64,000 bases of DNA from Flavimobilis massiliensis (GTDB lineage: Bacteria; Actinomycetota; Actinomycetes; Actinomycetales; Cellulomonadaceae), in contig NZ_LT964979.1 of assembly GCF_900240335.1 (NCBI RefSeq), positions 1 through 64,000 on the forward strand. Direction: 5' to 3'. Shown piece by piece: positions 29,639 to 37,357 of this stretch. The notes below the pieces were generated by a model. That model saw nothing but the letters and a program-made list of their open reading frames with translations. It searched no databases and had not been told where the DNA came from. Both the position numbers and the translations under genes were made by a program. Each line of letters opens with the position of its first letter. The stretch's first letter is position 1.

Positions 29639-30419
29639 GGCCTGTCGCTCGCGTTCTCGGGCTTCGGATACTGGAGCCACGACATTGGTGGCTTCGAGGG
29701 CACGGCCGAGCCGGCGGTCTTCAAGCGGTGGCTCGCGTTCGGGCTGCTCTCGTCGCACTCGCGCCTCCACGGCTCGACGTCGGTGCGCGTCCCGTGGGCG
29801 TTCGACGACGAGGCGGTCGACGTCACGCGGCTCTTCACACGCCTCAAGCTTTCGCTCATGCCGTACCTCGGGCGGGTCGCAGGTGAGGCGCACGCGGCCG
29901 GGACGCCGATGGCACGCCCGATGCTGCTGGAGTTCCCCGAGGACCCGGCGGTCGCGACGCTCGAGACGCAGTACATGCTCGGTGACGCGCTCCTCGTCGC
30001 CCCCGGTCTTCTCGCACGAGGGCGAGGTCTCGTACTACGTGCCCGCGGGCACGTGGACGCACCTCCTCGACGGGCGGACGCTCGAGGGCGGCCGGTGGGT
30101 GACGGAGTCCTACGGCTTCGACTCGCTCCCGCTGCTCGTGCGTCCGGGCACGGTGCTGCCCGTCGGTGCGCGCGACGACTCGCCCGAGTACGACTGGGCG
30201 GACGGCGTGACGCTGCGGCTCTTCGAGATCCCCGACGGCTTCGACGAGGTCGTCGTCGTGCCGGCGTCGCAGGTGACGGGTGGTGCGGCGACCGAGTTCC
30301 GGGTCGTGCGCGAAGGCGCCGAGATCCGTGCGACGTCGTCGAGCGCGAGCCCGTGGCAGCTCGAGCTCGGCGGGCGTCTCGTCGAGGCGGCGTCGGGCAC
30401 GGCCGTCCTCGCTCTCTGA
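29636..30419 (+). pseudogene. GH31 alpha-xylosidase, truncated and frameshifted
   Basis: C-terminal part of a YicI-type alpha-xylosidase, an enzyme that removes alpha-xylosyl units from xyloglucan oligosaccharides. Reading begins GLSLAFSGFGYWSHDIGGFE, inside the catalytic barrel, so the N-terminal domain and the catalytic nucleophile region are missing. A single extra base at 30005 shifts the frame: the first part reads YMLGDALLVAP, then VFSHEGEVSYYVPAGTWTH resumes in the next frame and runs to the stop at 30419. Removing one base restores perfect continuity, so an assembly or sequencing error is plausible. Confidence 0.85.
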
Positions 30420-30474
30420 ACCCCGCGGCGGCTCCGGCCGCCGCCCTGGCCGCCGTTCCCCCGCGGCGGCCGAC

Positions 30475-30505
30475 CCGGCCGGTCCGGCACTGCCGGACCG
30501 GCCGG
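30475..30505 (+). terminator. 14-bp perfect hairpin after the GH31 remnant
   Basis: Arms 30475-30488 and 30492-30505 are perfect complements around ACT, followed by CCCTTCCCCC. It separates the GH31 remnant from the beta-glucosidase promoter region. Confidence 0.65.
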
Positions 30506-30517
30506 CCCTTCCCCCTG

Positions 30518-30533
30518 ATCGAAACGTTTCGAT
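30518..30533. promoter_or_regulatory. LacI-family operator palindrome upstream of the GH1 gene
   Basis: ATCGAAACGTTTCGAT is a perfect 16-bp palindrome with the central CG pair typical of LacI/GalR operators. It lies about 85 bp before the beta-glucosidase start, where the promoter is expected. Repression released by a sugar inducer is the likely role. Confidence 0.75.
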
Positions 30534-30618
30534 ATTCTGGGCGGGGCTTGAGCCCACGACCACCGTCTGCCACCGTGGGCCCGGGACCCGTCCGCATCTC
30601 GAAGAGGAGACCACGCTC

Positions 30619-32025
30619 GTGACCGACCCCCGTACCTTCCCCGCCGACTTCCTCTGGGGCACTGCGACCGCCTCGTACCAGATCGAGGGCGCCGCGACCG
30701 AGGGAGGACGCTCCCCGTCCATCTGGGACACGTTCTCCCACACGCCCGGCAAGGTCCTCGGCGGCGACACCGGCGACGTGGCCGTCGACCACTACCACCG
30801 CTGGGAGGAGGACGTGCAGCACCTCGCCGACCTCGGCGTCGGTGCCTACCGCCTCTCGATCGCGTGGCCCCGCGTCCAGCCCGACGGCCGCGGCGAGCTC
30901 AACCGCGAGGGCGTCGAGTTCTACTCGAAGCTCGTCAACGCGCTCCTCGCACGTGGCATCAAGCCCGTCGTCACCCTCTACCACTGGGACCTCCCGCAGG
31001 TCCTCGAGGACGCAGGCGGGTGGCGCAACCGCGAGACCGCCGAGCTCTTCGGCGAGTACGCGCGCCACATGGCGCGCGAGCTCGGCGACCGCGTCAGCCT
31101 GTGGACGACGCTCAACGAGCCGTGGTGCGCCGCCTTCCTCGGCTACGGCAACGGCCAGCACGCCCCGGGCGTCACCGACGACCTCGCGGCGCTCGAGGCC
31201 TCCCACCACCTCAACCTCGCGCACGGCCTCGCCGTGCGCGCGATCCGTGACGAGCTCGGCGAGGATGCGCCCGTCTCCGTGACCCTCAACCTTCACGTCG
31301 TGCGGCCCGCCGACCCCGAGAACCCCGGTGACGTCGAGTCCGCGCGCCGCATCGACGCGGTCGGCAACCGCATCTACACGGGCCCCATGCTCGAGGGCGC
31401 CTACCCGGACGACCTCCTCGCCGACACGGCCTCGATCACCGACTGGTCGTTCGTCCGCGACGGCGACCTCGAGATCATCCACCAGCCGCTCACGTCGCTC
31501 GGCGTCAACTACTACGACGTGACGATCGTCGCAGCGCCCACGGGTGAGCCCGTCGGCGACGAGCCCACGCCGTGGGCTGGATGCCGGGACGTCGTGTGGG
31601 CCGACCGCCCCGGCGAGAAGACCGCGATGGGCTGGGGTATCGACGAGACGGGCCTCACCGAGCTCCTCACGAACCTCTCGGCGCGCTACCCCGGGCTCCC
31701 GCTCATGGTCACCGAGAACGGTGCCGCGTTCGACGACGAGGTCTCGGCCGACGGCGCCGTCCATGACCCGCGGCGCATCGACTACTACGCGCGTCACGTC
31801 GAGGCCGTCGGCAGGGCGCTCGACGCGGGCGCCGACGTCCGCGGCTACTTCGCGTGGTCGCTGCTCGACAACTTCGAGTGGTCGTTCGGTTACGAGCGTC
31901 GCTTCGGGATCATCCGCGTCGACTACGAGACGCTCGCACGCACGTGGAAGGACTCCGCGCACTGGTTCCGCGAGCTCGTGACGACGGGCACGCCGCCAGC
32001 GCTCCCGTACACCCCCGCACGCTAA
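30619..32025 (+). CDS. GH1 beta-glucosidase
   Basis: 468-residue retaining beta-glucosidase that hydrolyses cellobiose and other beta-glucosides. It has no signal peptide, so it acts in the cytoplasm on imported sugars. The acid/base is Glu167 in TLNEPW and the nucleophile Glu366 in VTENGAAF; DFLWGTATASYQIEG is the N-terminal GH1 signature. The GTG at 30619 with AGAGGAGA upstream fits the family start. The LacI-type operator upstream suggests substrate induction. Its 3' end is intact, but 20 bases later the sequence becomes adapter, so its downstream neighbour is unknown. Confidence 0.95.
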   Translation: MTDPRTFPADFLWGTATASYQIEGAATEGGRSPSIWDTFSHTPGKVLGGDTGDVAVDHYHRWEEDVQHLADLGVGAYRLSIAWPRVQPDGRGELNREGVEFYSKLVNALLARGIKPVVTLYHWDLPQVLEDAGGWRNRETAELFGEYARHMARELGDRVSLWTTLNEPWCAAFLGYGNGQHAPGVTDDLAALEASHHLNLAHGLAVRAIRDELGEDAPVSVTLNLHVVRPADPENPGDVESARRIDAVGNRIYTGPMLEGAYPDDLLADTASITDWSFVRDGDLEIIHQPLTSLGVNYYDVTIVAAPTGEPVGDEPTPWAGCRDVVWADRPGEKTAMGWGIDETGLTELLTNLSARYPGLPLMVTENGAAFDDEVSADGAVHDPRRIDYYARHVEAVGRALDAGADVRGYFAWSLLDNFEWSFGYERRFGIIRVDYETLARTWKDSAHWFRELVTTGTPPALPYTPAR

Positions 32026-32044
32026 CCCCCGACCCCCGACCCCC

Positions 32045-32045
32045 N
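32045..32045. other. Ambiguous base N at an assembly break
   Basis: The only N in the window. It follows a C-rich stutter (repeated CCCCCGA) after the beta-glucosidase stop and directly precedes AT-rich sequence unlike the rest. It marks a join of contigs or reads. Confidence 0.9.
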
Positions 32046-32078
32046 TCTATGTCGATCATCTCTCTGAGGCTGTTTTTT

Positions 32079-32221
32079 CAAGTAATAGACGGCATATGAT
32101 ATCCTATCGGGTTGCGGTGTAGTTGAGATGTGTATTAGATACGTTTTTTTTAGGAAAAGGAGAAGGGGGCATACGAGTTCTAGTCCGGTCTCGTGGGCTG
32201 GGAGATGTGTATAAGAGGCGG
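32079..32221. other. Two degraded Illumina Nextera i7 adapter copies (contamination)
   Basis: Copy 1 at about 32079-32144 and copy 2 at 32156-32221 each have the layout P7 (24 nt), 8-nt index, Nextera read-2 transposase adapter (34 nt). In copy 2 the P7 part matches 19 of 24 bases and the adapter part (32188-32221) 31 of 34; the index is 32180-32187. In copy 1 the P7 part (32079-32102) matches 19 of 24, the index is 32103-32110, and the adapter is more degraded. T-runs and low GC flank both. This is sequencing-library DNA, not genome. Confidence 0.95.
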
Positions 32222-32233
32222 GGTGGGGGTGGG

Positions 32234-33217
32234 TCAGGCCGGGACTCGGTTTGCGAGCCACGCGAGCTGGCGCGGCGCCATGTGACCTCCGCCGCCCTCG
32301 TGGCCGTTCCACGGCCACACGACGATCTCCTTGTCAGTGCCGGCGTACGCGTTGAACGCCGCGTAGATCGTCGACGGCGGACACACCATGTCCCGCAGCG
32401 CCGCCGACGTGAGGAGGGGAGCGGTCGCCCGACGCGCGTGCGTGACGCCGTCGAAGTACGCGAGCGTGCGGAACACCTGCTCCTCGTGGAGGCGGTTGAC
32501 GCTGAGGTACTGGACGATCTCCTGGTACGGGAACGCGTCCGTGAGGTCGACCGACCGGCGGAAGTGGCAGAGGAATGGCACGTCGGCCATGACACCCGCG
32601 AGACCGTCGGTGAGGCCGGCGACGGCGAGCGCGACGCCGCCTCCCTGTGACCGGCCCGTGACGACGATCCGGGTGCCGTCGACCTCGGGCATCGCGCGCG
32701 CAGCGTCGACCGCGAGCACGGCGTCCGTCTGGAGGCGGCGCAGGTAGTGCTCGTGGGGGTCGAGGATCCCGCGCGTCATCTGGCCTGCGGCGGCGGGGCC
32801 GTGGCCGACCGGGTCGGGCGTGTCGCCCCCGTTGCCCCACCCCGATCCCTGCCCGCGGGAGTCCATGAAGAGGTGTGCGTAGCCCGCGTTCGCCCAGAAG
32901 AGGTGCTCGATCGCGAGTCCTCGTCCGCCGCCGTAGCCGTTGTACTGCACGACGGTCGGCAGGGGGCCCTCGGTCGCCGCGGGGAGCGTGAGCCACGCGC
33001 GGACGGGGTGGCCGCCGAAACCGGAGAACGTCACGTCGTAGGAGTCGACCGCGCGCAGGCCGGTCGTCACGCGTGTGCGCGTCGGCGCCGAGGCGAGGGC
33101 GCGGGACCCGGCGAGGGTTGCCGCCCAGAACTCGTCGTGGTCCGGGGCCTCGCCGACCTCGTCGGGCCCCGGTGCGTACGCCTGCAGCTGGTCGGTGGGC
33201 AGGTCGAAGAGAGCCAT
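32234..33217 (-). CDS. Acetyl xylan esterase (AXE1/cephalosporin-C deacetylase family)
   Basis: 327-residue alpha/beta hydrolase of carbohydrate esterase family 7, which removes acetyl groups from xylo-oligosaccharides. The nucleophile is Ser190 in GRSQGGG. MALFDLPTDQLQAY is the usual N-terminus, and the C-terminal HEGGGGH carries the catalytic His. No signal peptide, so it works on imported oligosaccharides. The ATG at 33217 has GAGGA nearby; a GTG one codon earlier is possible. A CebR/CelR-like operator lies about 70 bp upstream. The stop lies 12 bases from the adapter sequence, so its downstream neighbours are lost. Confidence 0.93.
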   Translation of the reverse strand: MALFDLPTDQLQAYAPGPDEVGEAPDHDEFWAATLAGSRALASAPTRTRVTTGLRAVDSYDVTFSGFGGHPVRAWLTLPAATEGPLPTVVQYNGYGGGRGLAIEHLFWANAGYAHLFMDSRGQGSGWGNGGDTPDPVGHGPAAAGQMTRGILDPHEHYLRRLQTDAVLAVDAARAMPEVDGTRIVVTGRSQGGGVALAVAGLTDGLAGVMADVPFLCHFRRSVDLTDAFPYQEIVQYLSVNRLHEEQVFRTLAYFDGVTHARRATAPLLTSAALRDMVCPPSTIYAAFNAYAGTDKEIVVWPWNGHEGGGGHMAPRQLAWLANRVPA

Positions 33218-33284
33218 CACGTCCTCGTCGTCGGATCGTCCGTGCGCCGTCGTCGGCGCGTGCCCGCCCAGCGTAGGGAAGATG

Positions 33285-33298
33285 TGGGAGCGCTCACC
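33285..33298. promoter_or_regulatory. CebR/CelR-like operator upstream of the acetyl xylan esterase
   Basis: TGGGAGCGCTCACC matches 12 of 14 bases of the known actinobacterial cellulose-response operator TGGGAGCGCTCCCA, bound by LacI-family CebR or CelR. It lies 68 bp before the esterase start on the minus strand. Confidence 0.6.
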
Positions 33299-33393
33299 TG
33301 GCGTGGGTGGGTGTGTCGCAGGAACGGGTCCCGGCGTGTCGCTCCCCGGCGTGTCGGAGGCGCGGCGGGTGAGATCTGCCCCGTCGGCGCGCG

Positions 33394-33595
33394 GTGTCCA
33401 CCGCCTGTGGACGACGCGGGCGCACGGGGTGGGGACAGGCGCTCGGCGGGGGCGGGGGGGCCGCGGCGCAGGGCGGGGAGCGGCGTGTTGGCGCGATTGT
33501 CGGTGGCTCGTGGGAGGGTGATCGAGCAGGTTCTGTGCGTGGGTTGCAGCGGGGTCCGCGCGGTCGTCCACAGGCTTCCCACACGTCTGTCCACC
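33394..33595. promoter_or_regulatory. Four DnaA-box-like 9-mers upstream of nrdHIE
   Basis: Compared with the actinobacterial DnaA box TTGTCCACA: TCGTCCACA at 33564-33572 (8/9), its reverse complement at 33406-33414 (8/9), GTGTCCACC at 33394-33402 (7/9) and CTGTCCACC at 33587-33595 (7/9). Apart from these sites, the CebR-like operator and the NrdR boxes, the 567-bp gap between the esterase and nrdH shows no gene. DnaA control of nrd genes is known in E. coli; here it is inference. Confidence 0.35.
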
Positions 33596-33628
33596 TTCCG
33601 GCGAACATGGGATGACACCGATGTAAGT

Positions 33629-33674
33629 CACAACACCTAGGGGCTGTGGCCACGGCCGACCACTAGGTGTAGTG
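33629..33674 (+). promoter_or_regulatory. Tandem NrdR boxes of the nrd operon
   Basis: The downstream box CACTAGGTGTAGTG (33661-33674) is an inverted repeat CACTA-N4-TAGTG and fits the NrdR consensus. The upstream box CACAACACCTAGGG (33629-33642) closely matches the reverse complement of the first. Box centres are 32 bp apart, about three helix turns, as in known NrdR-regulated promoters. NrdR represses RNR genes when dATP is high. Confidence 0.75.
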
Positions 33675-33784
33675 TTGCCGACGTCGGTGCGAGCCCGGGC
33701 CTCCCGGAGCCCGCCCCGAGAATCACATGAACGTCGTTCAGCCGCCGCGCGCGGCCGGACGGTCCGAACGAGGGGATCCGACTG

Positions 33785-34030
33785 ATGAGCATCACGGTCT
33801 ACAGCAAGCCGGCCTGCGTGCAGTGCGACGCCACCTACCGCGCGCTCGACAAGCGCGGCATCGACTACACGGTCGTCGACATCAGCCAGGACCTCGAGGC
33901 CCTCGAGATGGTCCGCTCGCTCGGCTACATGCAGGCTCCCGTCGTCGTCGCTGGCGACACCCACTGGTCCGGCTTCCGCCCCGACCAGATCTCGGCCCTC
34001 GCGACGCAGGTCGCCACCGCCGTCGCCTGA
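33785..34030 (+). CDS. nrdH: NrdH glutaredoxin-like redoxin
   Basis: 81-residue thioredoxin-fold electron donor for the class Ib ribonucleotide reductase. The active site is CVQC near residue 11, in the motif YSKPACVQC. The C-terminal WSGFRPDQI is typical of NrdH and favours thioredoxin reductase over glutathione. First gene of the nrdHIE unit, 110 bp after the NrdR boxes. Confidence 0.97.
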   Translation: MSITVYSKPACVQCDATYRALDKRGIDYTVVDISQDLEALEMVRSLGYMQAPVVVAGDTHWSGFRPDQISALATQVATAVA

Positions 34031-34092
34031 CGACGCACCTGCCCGGTGCACCTCGCGAGGTGCGCCGGGCATCCCCGTACCCGGAGGTGCCC

Positions 34093-34509
34093 GTGACCGC
34101 CCTGGTCTACTTCTCGAGCGTCTCAGGGAACACCCACCGGTTCGTCGAGAAGCTCGGGCTCCCCGCCCGGCGGATCCCGCTCCTGCGGACCGACGAACCA
34201 CTACGCGTCACCGAGCCGTACGTGCTCGTCGCCCCCACCTACGGCGGGGGCAACGGACGCGGGGCCGTTCCCAAACAGGTGATCCGATTCCTCAACGACG
34301 AGACCAACCGATCACTCATCCGCGGCGTCATCGCCGCAGGCAACACCAATTTCGGTGAGGCGTACTGCCTCGCCGGAAAGATCATCTCCGCCAAGTGCGA
34401 GGTGCCGTACCTGTACGGCTTCGAGCTCCTGGGGACGAGCGAGGACGTCACCCGCGTCCGCGAAGGATTGAGGCAGTTTTGGCAACGACAGTCACGGAGA
34501 ACGGCATGA
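34093..34509 (+). CDS. nrdI: NrdI flavodoxin-like protein
   Basis: 138 residues. Small FMN protein that supplies oxidant to build the dimanganese-tyrosyl radical cofactor in NrdF. The phosphate loop is FSSVSGNTHRF; the FMN contacts APTYGGG and GNTNFGEAYC follow. The GTG at 34093 is chosen because GGAGG lies five bases before it; another in-frame GTG is six bases upstream. The stop overlaps the nrdE ATG in ATGA. Confidence 0.96.
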   Translation: MTALVYFSSVSGNTHRFVEKLGLPARRIPLLRTDEPLRVTEPYVLVAPTYGGGNGRGAVPKQVIRFLNDETNRSLIRGVIAAGNTNFGEAYCLAGKIISAKCEVPYLYGFELLGTSEDVTRVREGLRQFWQRQSRRTA

Positions 34510-36638
34510 CCGCCCTCGAGCAGGAGTCCGAGATGGACTACCACGCGCTCAACGCGATGCTCAACCTCTACGGCCCGAACGGCGAGATCCAGTTCGACAA
34601 GGACCGTGAGGCCGCGCGTGCCTTCTTCCTCCAGCACGTCAACCAGAACACGGTGTTCTTCCACTCGCTGCGCGAGCGGCTCGACTACCTCGTCGAGCAC
34701 CACTACTACGAGCAGAGCGTGCTCGACCAGTACTCGTTCGAGTTCATCACGCAGCTCAACGACCTCGCGTACTCGAAGAAGTACCGCTTCGACACCTTCC
34801 TCGGCGCGTTCAAGTACTACACGTCGTACACGCTCAAGACGTTCGACGGGAAGCGCTACCTCGAGCGCTTCGAGGACCGCGTCGTCATGACAGCCCTCGC
34901 GCTCGGCGCAGGCGACGAGGCCCTCGCGACGAACATCGTCGAGGAGGTCCTCGCTGGCCGCTTCCAGCCCGCGACCCCCACGTTCCTCAACGCCGGCAAG
35001 GCGCAGCGCGGCGAGCTCGTCTCGTGCTTCCTCCTGCGCATCGAGGACAACATGGAGTCGATCTCGCGCGGCATCAACTCCTCGCTCCAGCTCTCGAAGC
35101 GGGGCGGGGGCGTCGCGCTCCTCCTCTCGAACATCCGCGAGTCGGGCGCGCCGATCAAGAAGATCGAGAACCAGTCGAGCGGCATCATCCCCGTGATGAA
35201 GCTCCTCGAGGACTCGTTCTCGTACGCCAACCAGCTGGGCGCACGCCAGGGCGCGGGCGCGGTCTACATCTCCGCGCACCACCCAGACATCATGCGGTTC
35301 CTCGACACCAAGCGTGAGAACGCCGACGAGAAAATCCGCATCAAGACGCTCTCGCTCGGCGTCGTCATCCCCGACATCACGTTCGAGCTCGCACGCAAGA
35401 ACGAGCCGATGTATCTCTTCTCGCCCTACGACGTCGAGCGCGTCTACGGCGTGCCGTTCGGCGACATCTCCGTGACGGAGAAGTACCAGGAGATGGTCGA
35501 GGACTCCCGGATCCGCAAGACGAAGATCAACGCGCGCGAGTTCTTCCAGACGATCGCCGAGATCCAGTTCGAGTCGGGCTACCCGTACATCGTCTTCGAG
35601 GACACGGTCAACAAGGCGAACCCCATCAAGGGCCGCATCAACATGTCGAACCTCTGCTCGGAGATCCTCCAGGTCAACACGCCGACGACGTACAACGAGG
35701 ACCTCTCGTACGACGTCATCGGCAAGGACATCTCGTGCAACCTCGGCTCGCTCAACATCGCGCGCGCCATGGACTCCCCGGACCTCGGCCTCTCGGTCGA
35801 GACCGCGATTCGCGCGCTCACCGCGGTGTCCAATCAGTCGCACATCTCGTCGGTCCGCTCGATCGAGGTCGGCAACGACTCCTCGCATGCGATCGGCCTC
35901 GGCCAGATGAACCTCCACGGCTACCTCGCGCGTGAGCGCGTGTTCTACGGCTCGGAGGAGGGGATCGACTTCACGAACATCTACTTCATGACGGTGCTCT
36001 TCCACGCGCTGCGCGCCTCCAACCGCATCGCAATCGAGCGCGGCGAGACGTTCGGCGGGTTCAAGGACTCGACGTACGCGTCGGGCACCTTCTTCGACAA
36101 GTACACCGAGCAGGCGTGGGTCCCGGCGACGGCGCGCGTCGCCGAGCTCTTCGCGCAGTCCGGCCAGCACATCCCGACGCAGGACGACTGGCGCGAGCTC
36201 AAGGCCTCGGTCATGGAGCACGGCATCTACAACCAGAACCTCCAGGCGGTGCCGCCGACCGGCTCGATCTCGTACATCAACCACGCGACGAGCTCGATCC
36301 ACCCGATCGCGTCGAAGATCGAGATCCGCAAGGAGGGCAAGATCGGGCGCGTCTACTACCCGGCGCCCTACATGACGAACGACAACCTCGAGTACTACCA
36401 GGACGCGTACGAGATCGGCTACGAGAAGATCATCGACACGTATGCCGCCGCGACGCAGCACGTCGACCAGGGCCTGTCGCTCACACTGTTCTTCAAGGAC
36501 ACCGCGACGACGCGCGACCTCAACAAGGCCCAGATCTACGCGTGGCGCAAGGGCATCAAGACGATCTACTACATCCGTCTGCGCCAGCTCGCGCTCGAGG
36601 GCACCGAGGTCGAGGGCTGCGTCTCCTGCATGCTCTGA
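34506..36638 (+). CDS. nrdE: Class Ib ribonucleotide reductase, alpha (catalytic) subunit
   Basis: 710 residues. Reduces ribonucleoside diphosphates to deoxy forms. Catalytic cysteines are in GELVSCFLL, MSNLCSEI and SCNLGSLN, and the C-terminal shuttle pair is CVSC in the final EGCVSCML. The ATP-cone of class Ia enzymes is absent, as expected for NrdE. The open frame has upstream starts, but the ATG at 34506 is preceded by GGAGA and overlaps the nrdI stop, which decides it. NrdF is not next: two membrane-protein genes intervene. Confidence 0.96.
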   Translation: MTALEQESEMDYHALNAMLNLYGPNGEIQFDKDREAARAFFLQHVNQNTVFFHSLRERLDYLVEHHYYEQSVLDQYSFEFITQLNDLAYSKKYRFDTFLGAFKYYTSYTLKTFDGKRYLERFEDRVVMTALALGAGDEALATNIVEEVLAGRFQPATPTFLNAGKAQRGELVSCFLLRIEDNMESISRGINSSLQLSKRGGGVALLLSNIRESGAPIKKIENQSSGIIPVMKLLEDSFSYANQLGARQGAGAVYISAHHPDIMRFLDTKRENADEKIRIKTLSLGVVIPDITFELARKNEPMYLFSPYDVERVYGVPFGDISVTEKYQEMVEDSRIRKTKINAREFFQTIAEIQFESGYPYIVFEDTVNKANPIKGRINMSNLCSEILQVNTPTTYNEDLSYDVIGKDISCNLGSLNIARAMDSPDLGLSVETAIRALTAVSNQSHISSVRSIEVGNDSSHAIGLGQMNLHGYLARERVFYGSEEGIDFTNIYFMTVLFHALRASNRIAIERGETFGGFKDSTYASGTFFDKYTEQAWVPATARVAELFAQSGQHIPTQDDWRELKASVMEHGIYNQNLQAVPPTGSISYINHATSSIHPIASKIEIRKEGKIGRVYYPAPYMTNDNLEYYQDAYEIGYEKIIDTYAAATQHVDQGLSLTLFFKDTATTRDLNKAQIYAWRKGIKTIYYIRLRQLALEGTEVEGCVSCML

Positions 36639-36654
36639 CCCGCTGACGGCACAT

Positions 36655-36694
36655 CGACGGCCCCGTCCCGCCCCCCGGCGGTGCGGGGCCGTCG
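36655..36694 (+). terminator. Hairpin after nrdE
   Basis: Arms 36655-36665 and 36684-36694 form a perfect 11-bp stem with an 18-base loop that can fold further. It lies 16 bases after the nrdE stop, so nrdHIE may be transcribed apart from nrdF. Confidence 0.55.
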
Positions 36695-36748
36695 GCGTCG
36701 CGACCGGGGAGCACCTGCGCTGTGCACGCTCGTCGGAGGTGGGGGAGG

Positions 36749-37219
36749 ATGAGCAGCAAAGCGACAGGGGGATGCATGAGCAATAGCCGCACGCACATCA
36801 CGGTGGCGCGGGGGCCCGCCGCGTACGTCGTCCTCGGCGTCATCGTGCTCGGGATGGCTGCGTTCTGGGGCTTCGTCGCACCGTTCATCCTCTCGGCGGT
36901 CTCTGCGGCGGGACCAGGGCCGGGCGGGCTCGACGCGCGCACGCTCGGGCTCCTCGTCCGCGGGGTCACTGTGCTCCTCGTCGTCGGCGGCCTCGCGAGC
37001 GTCGTCCGGGGGATCGCCGGCATCGTCCGACGCGAGAGCCCCGAGGCATCGAGCGCGAACTTCTACGTCGACGTCGGAGTCGAGCCCTGGCTGCTCGACG
37101 GGATCCTCGGGCGAGACGAGCGCGGCACGCCCGACGGCGGCACGTCCGACGACGGGGGCCCCGACGACCGCGAGCAGCCGAGGTCGCAGGGCCCTGATGT
37201 CGCTCCTCCGCTCTTCTGA
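36749..37219 (+). CDS. Small membrane protein between nrdE and nrdF, tail VAPPLF
   Basis: 156 residues from the ATG at 36749 (GGAGG nine bases upstream); an ATG at 36776 would give 147. Two helices (about residues 24-47 and 69-91) are followed by a 60-residue polar tail rich in Gly, Asp and Pro, ending GPDVAPPLF. I recognise no family. The same final hexapeptide, VAPPLF, ends the next protein, encoded with different synonymous codons, so it is kept at protein level. Confidence 0.65.
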   Translation: MSSKATGGCMSNSRTHITVARGPAAYVVLGVIVLGMAAFWGFVAPFILSAVSAAGPGPGGLDARTLGLLVRGVTVLLVVGGLASVVRGIAGIVRRESPEASSANFYVDVGVEPWLLDGILGRDERGTPDGGTSDDGGPDDREQPRSQGPDVAPPLF

Positions 37220-37357
37220 CCGCGGCGCGCGTCGCCCCGGCGGGTGCGCTCGCACCGGTGACCGGGCACCCCTAGACTCGGCGCGACAGCCACGGCCGGG
37301 CCTCCGGGCGCGCACCGCGGCACGGAGCTGGTGTGCGACGCAGGGGGTCGACGGACG

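Noticed and set aside
29600..29700. Mobile element at the LacI/GH31 junction
   Set aside because: No transposase, terminal inverted repeats or target duplication are visible; a false join or simple deletion explains it better.
32022..32318. Open frames across the adapter stretch
   Set aside because: They read through N and library adapter sequence, so they cannot be genes.
34479..34481. TTG start for nrdE
   Set aside because: It would lengthen NrdE by nine residues but overlaps nrdI more and has a weaker ribosome site than the ATG at 34506, which forms the ATGA overlap.
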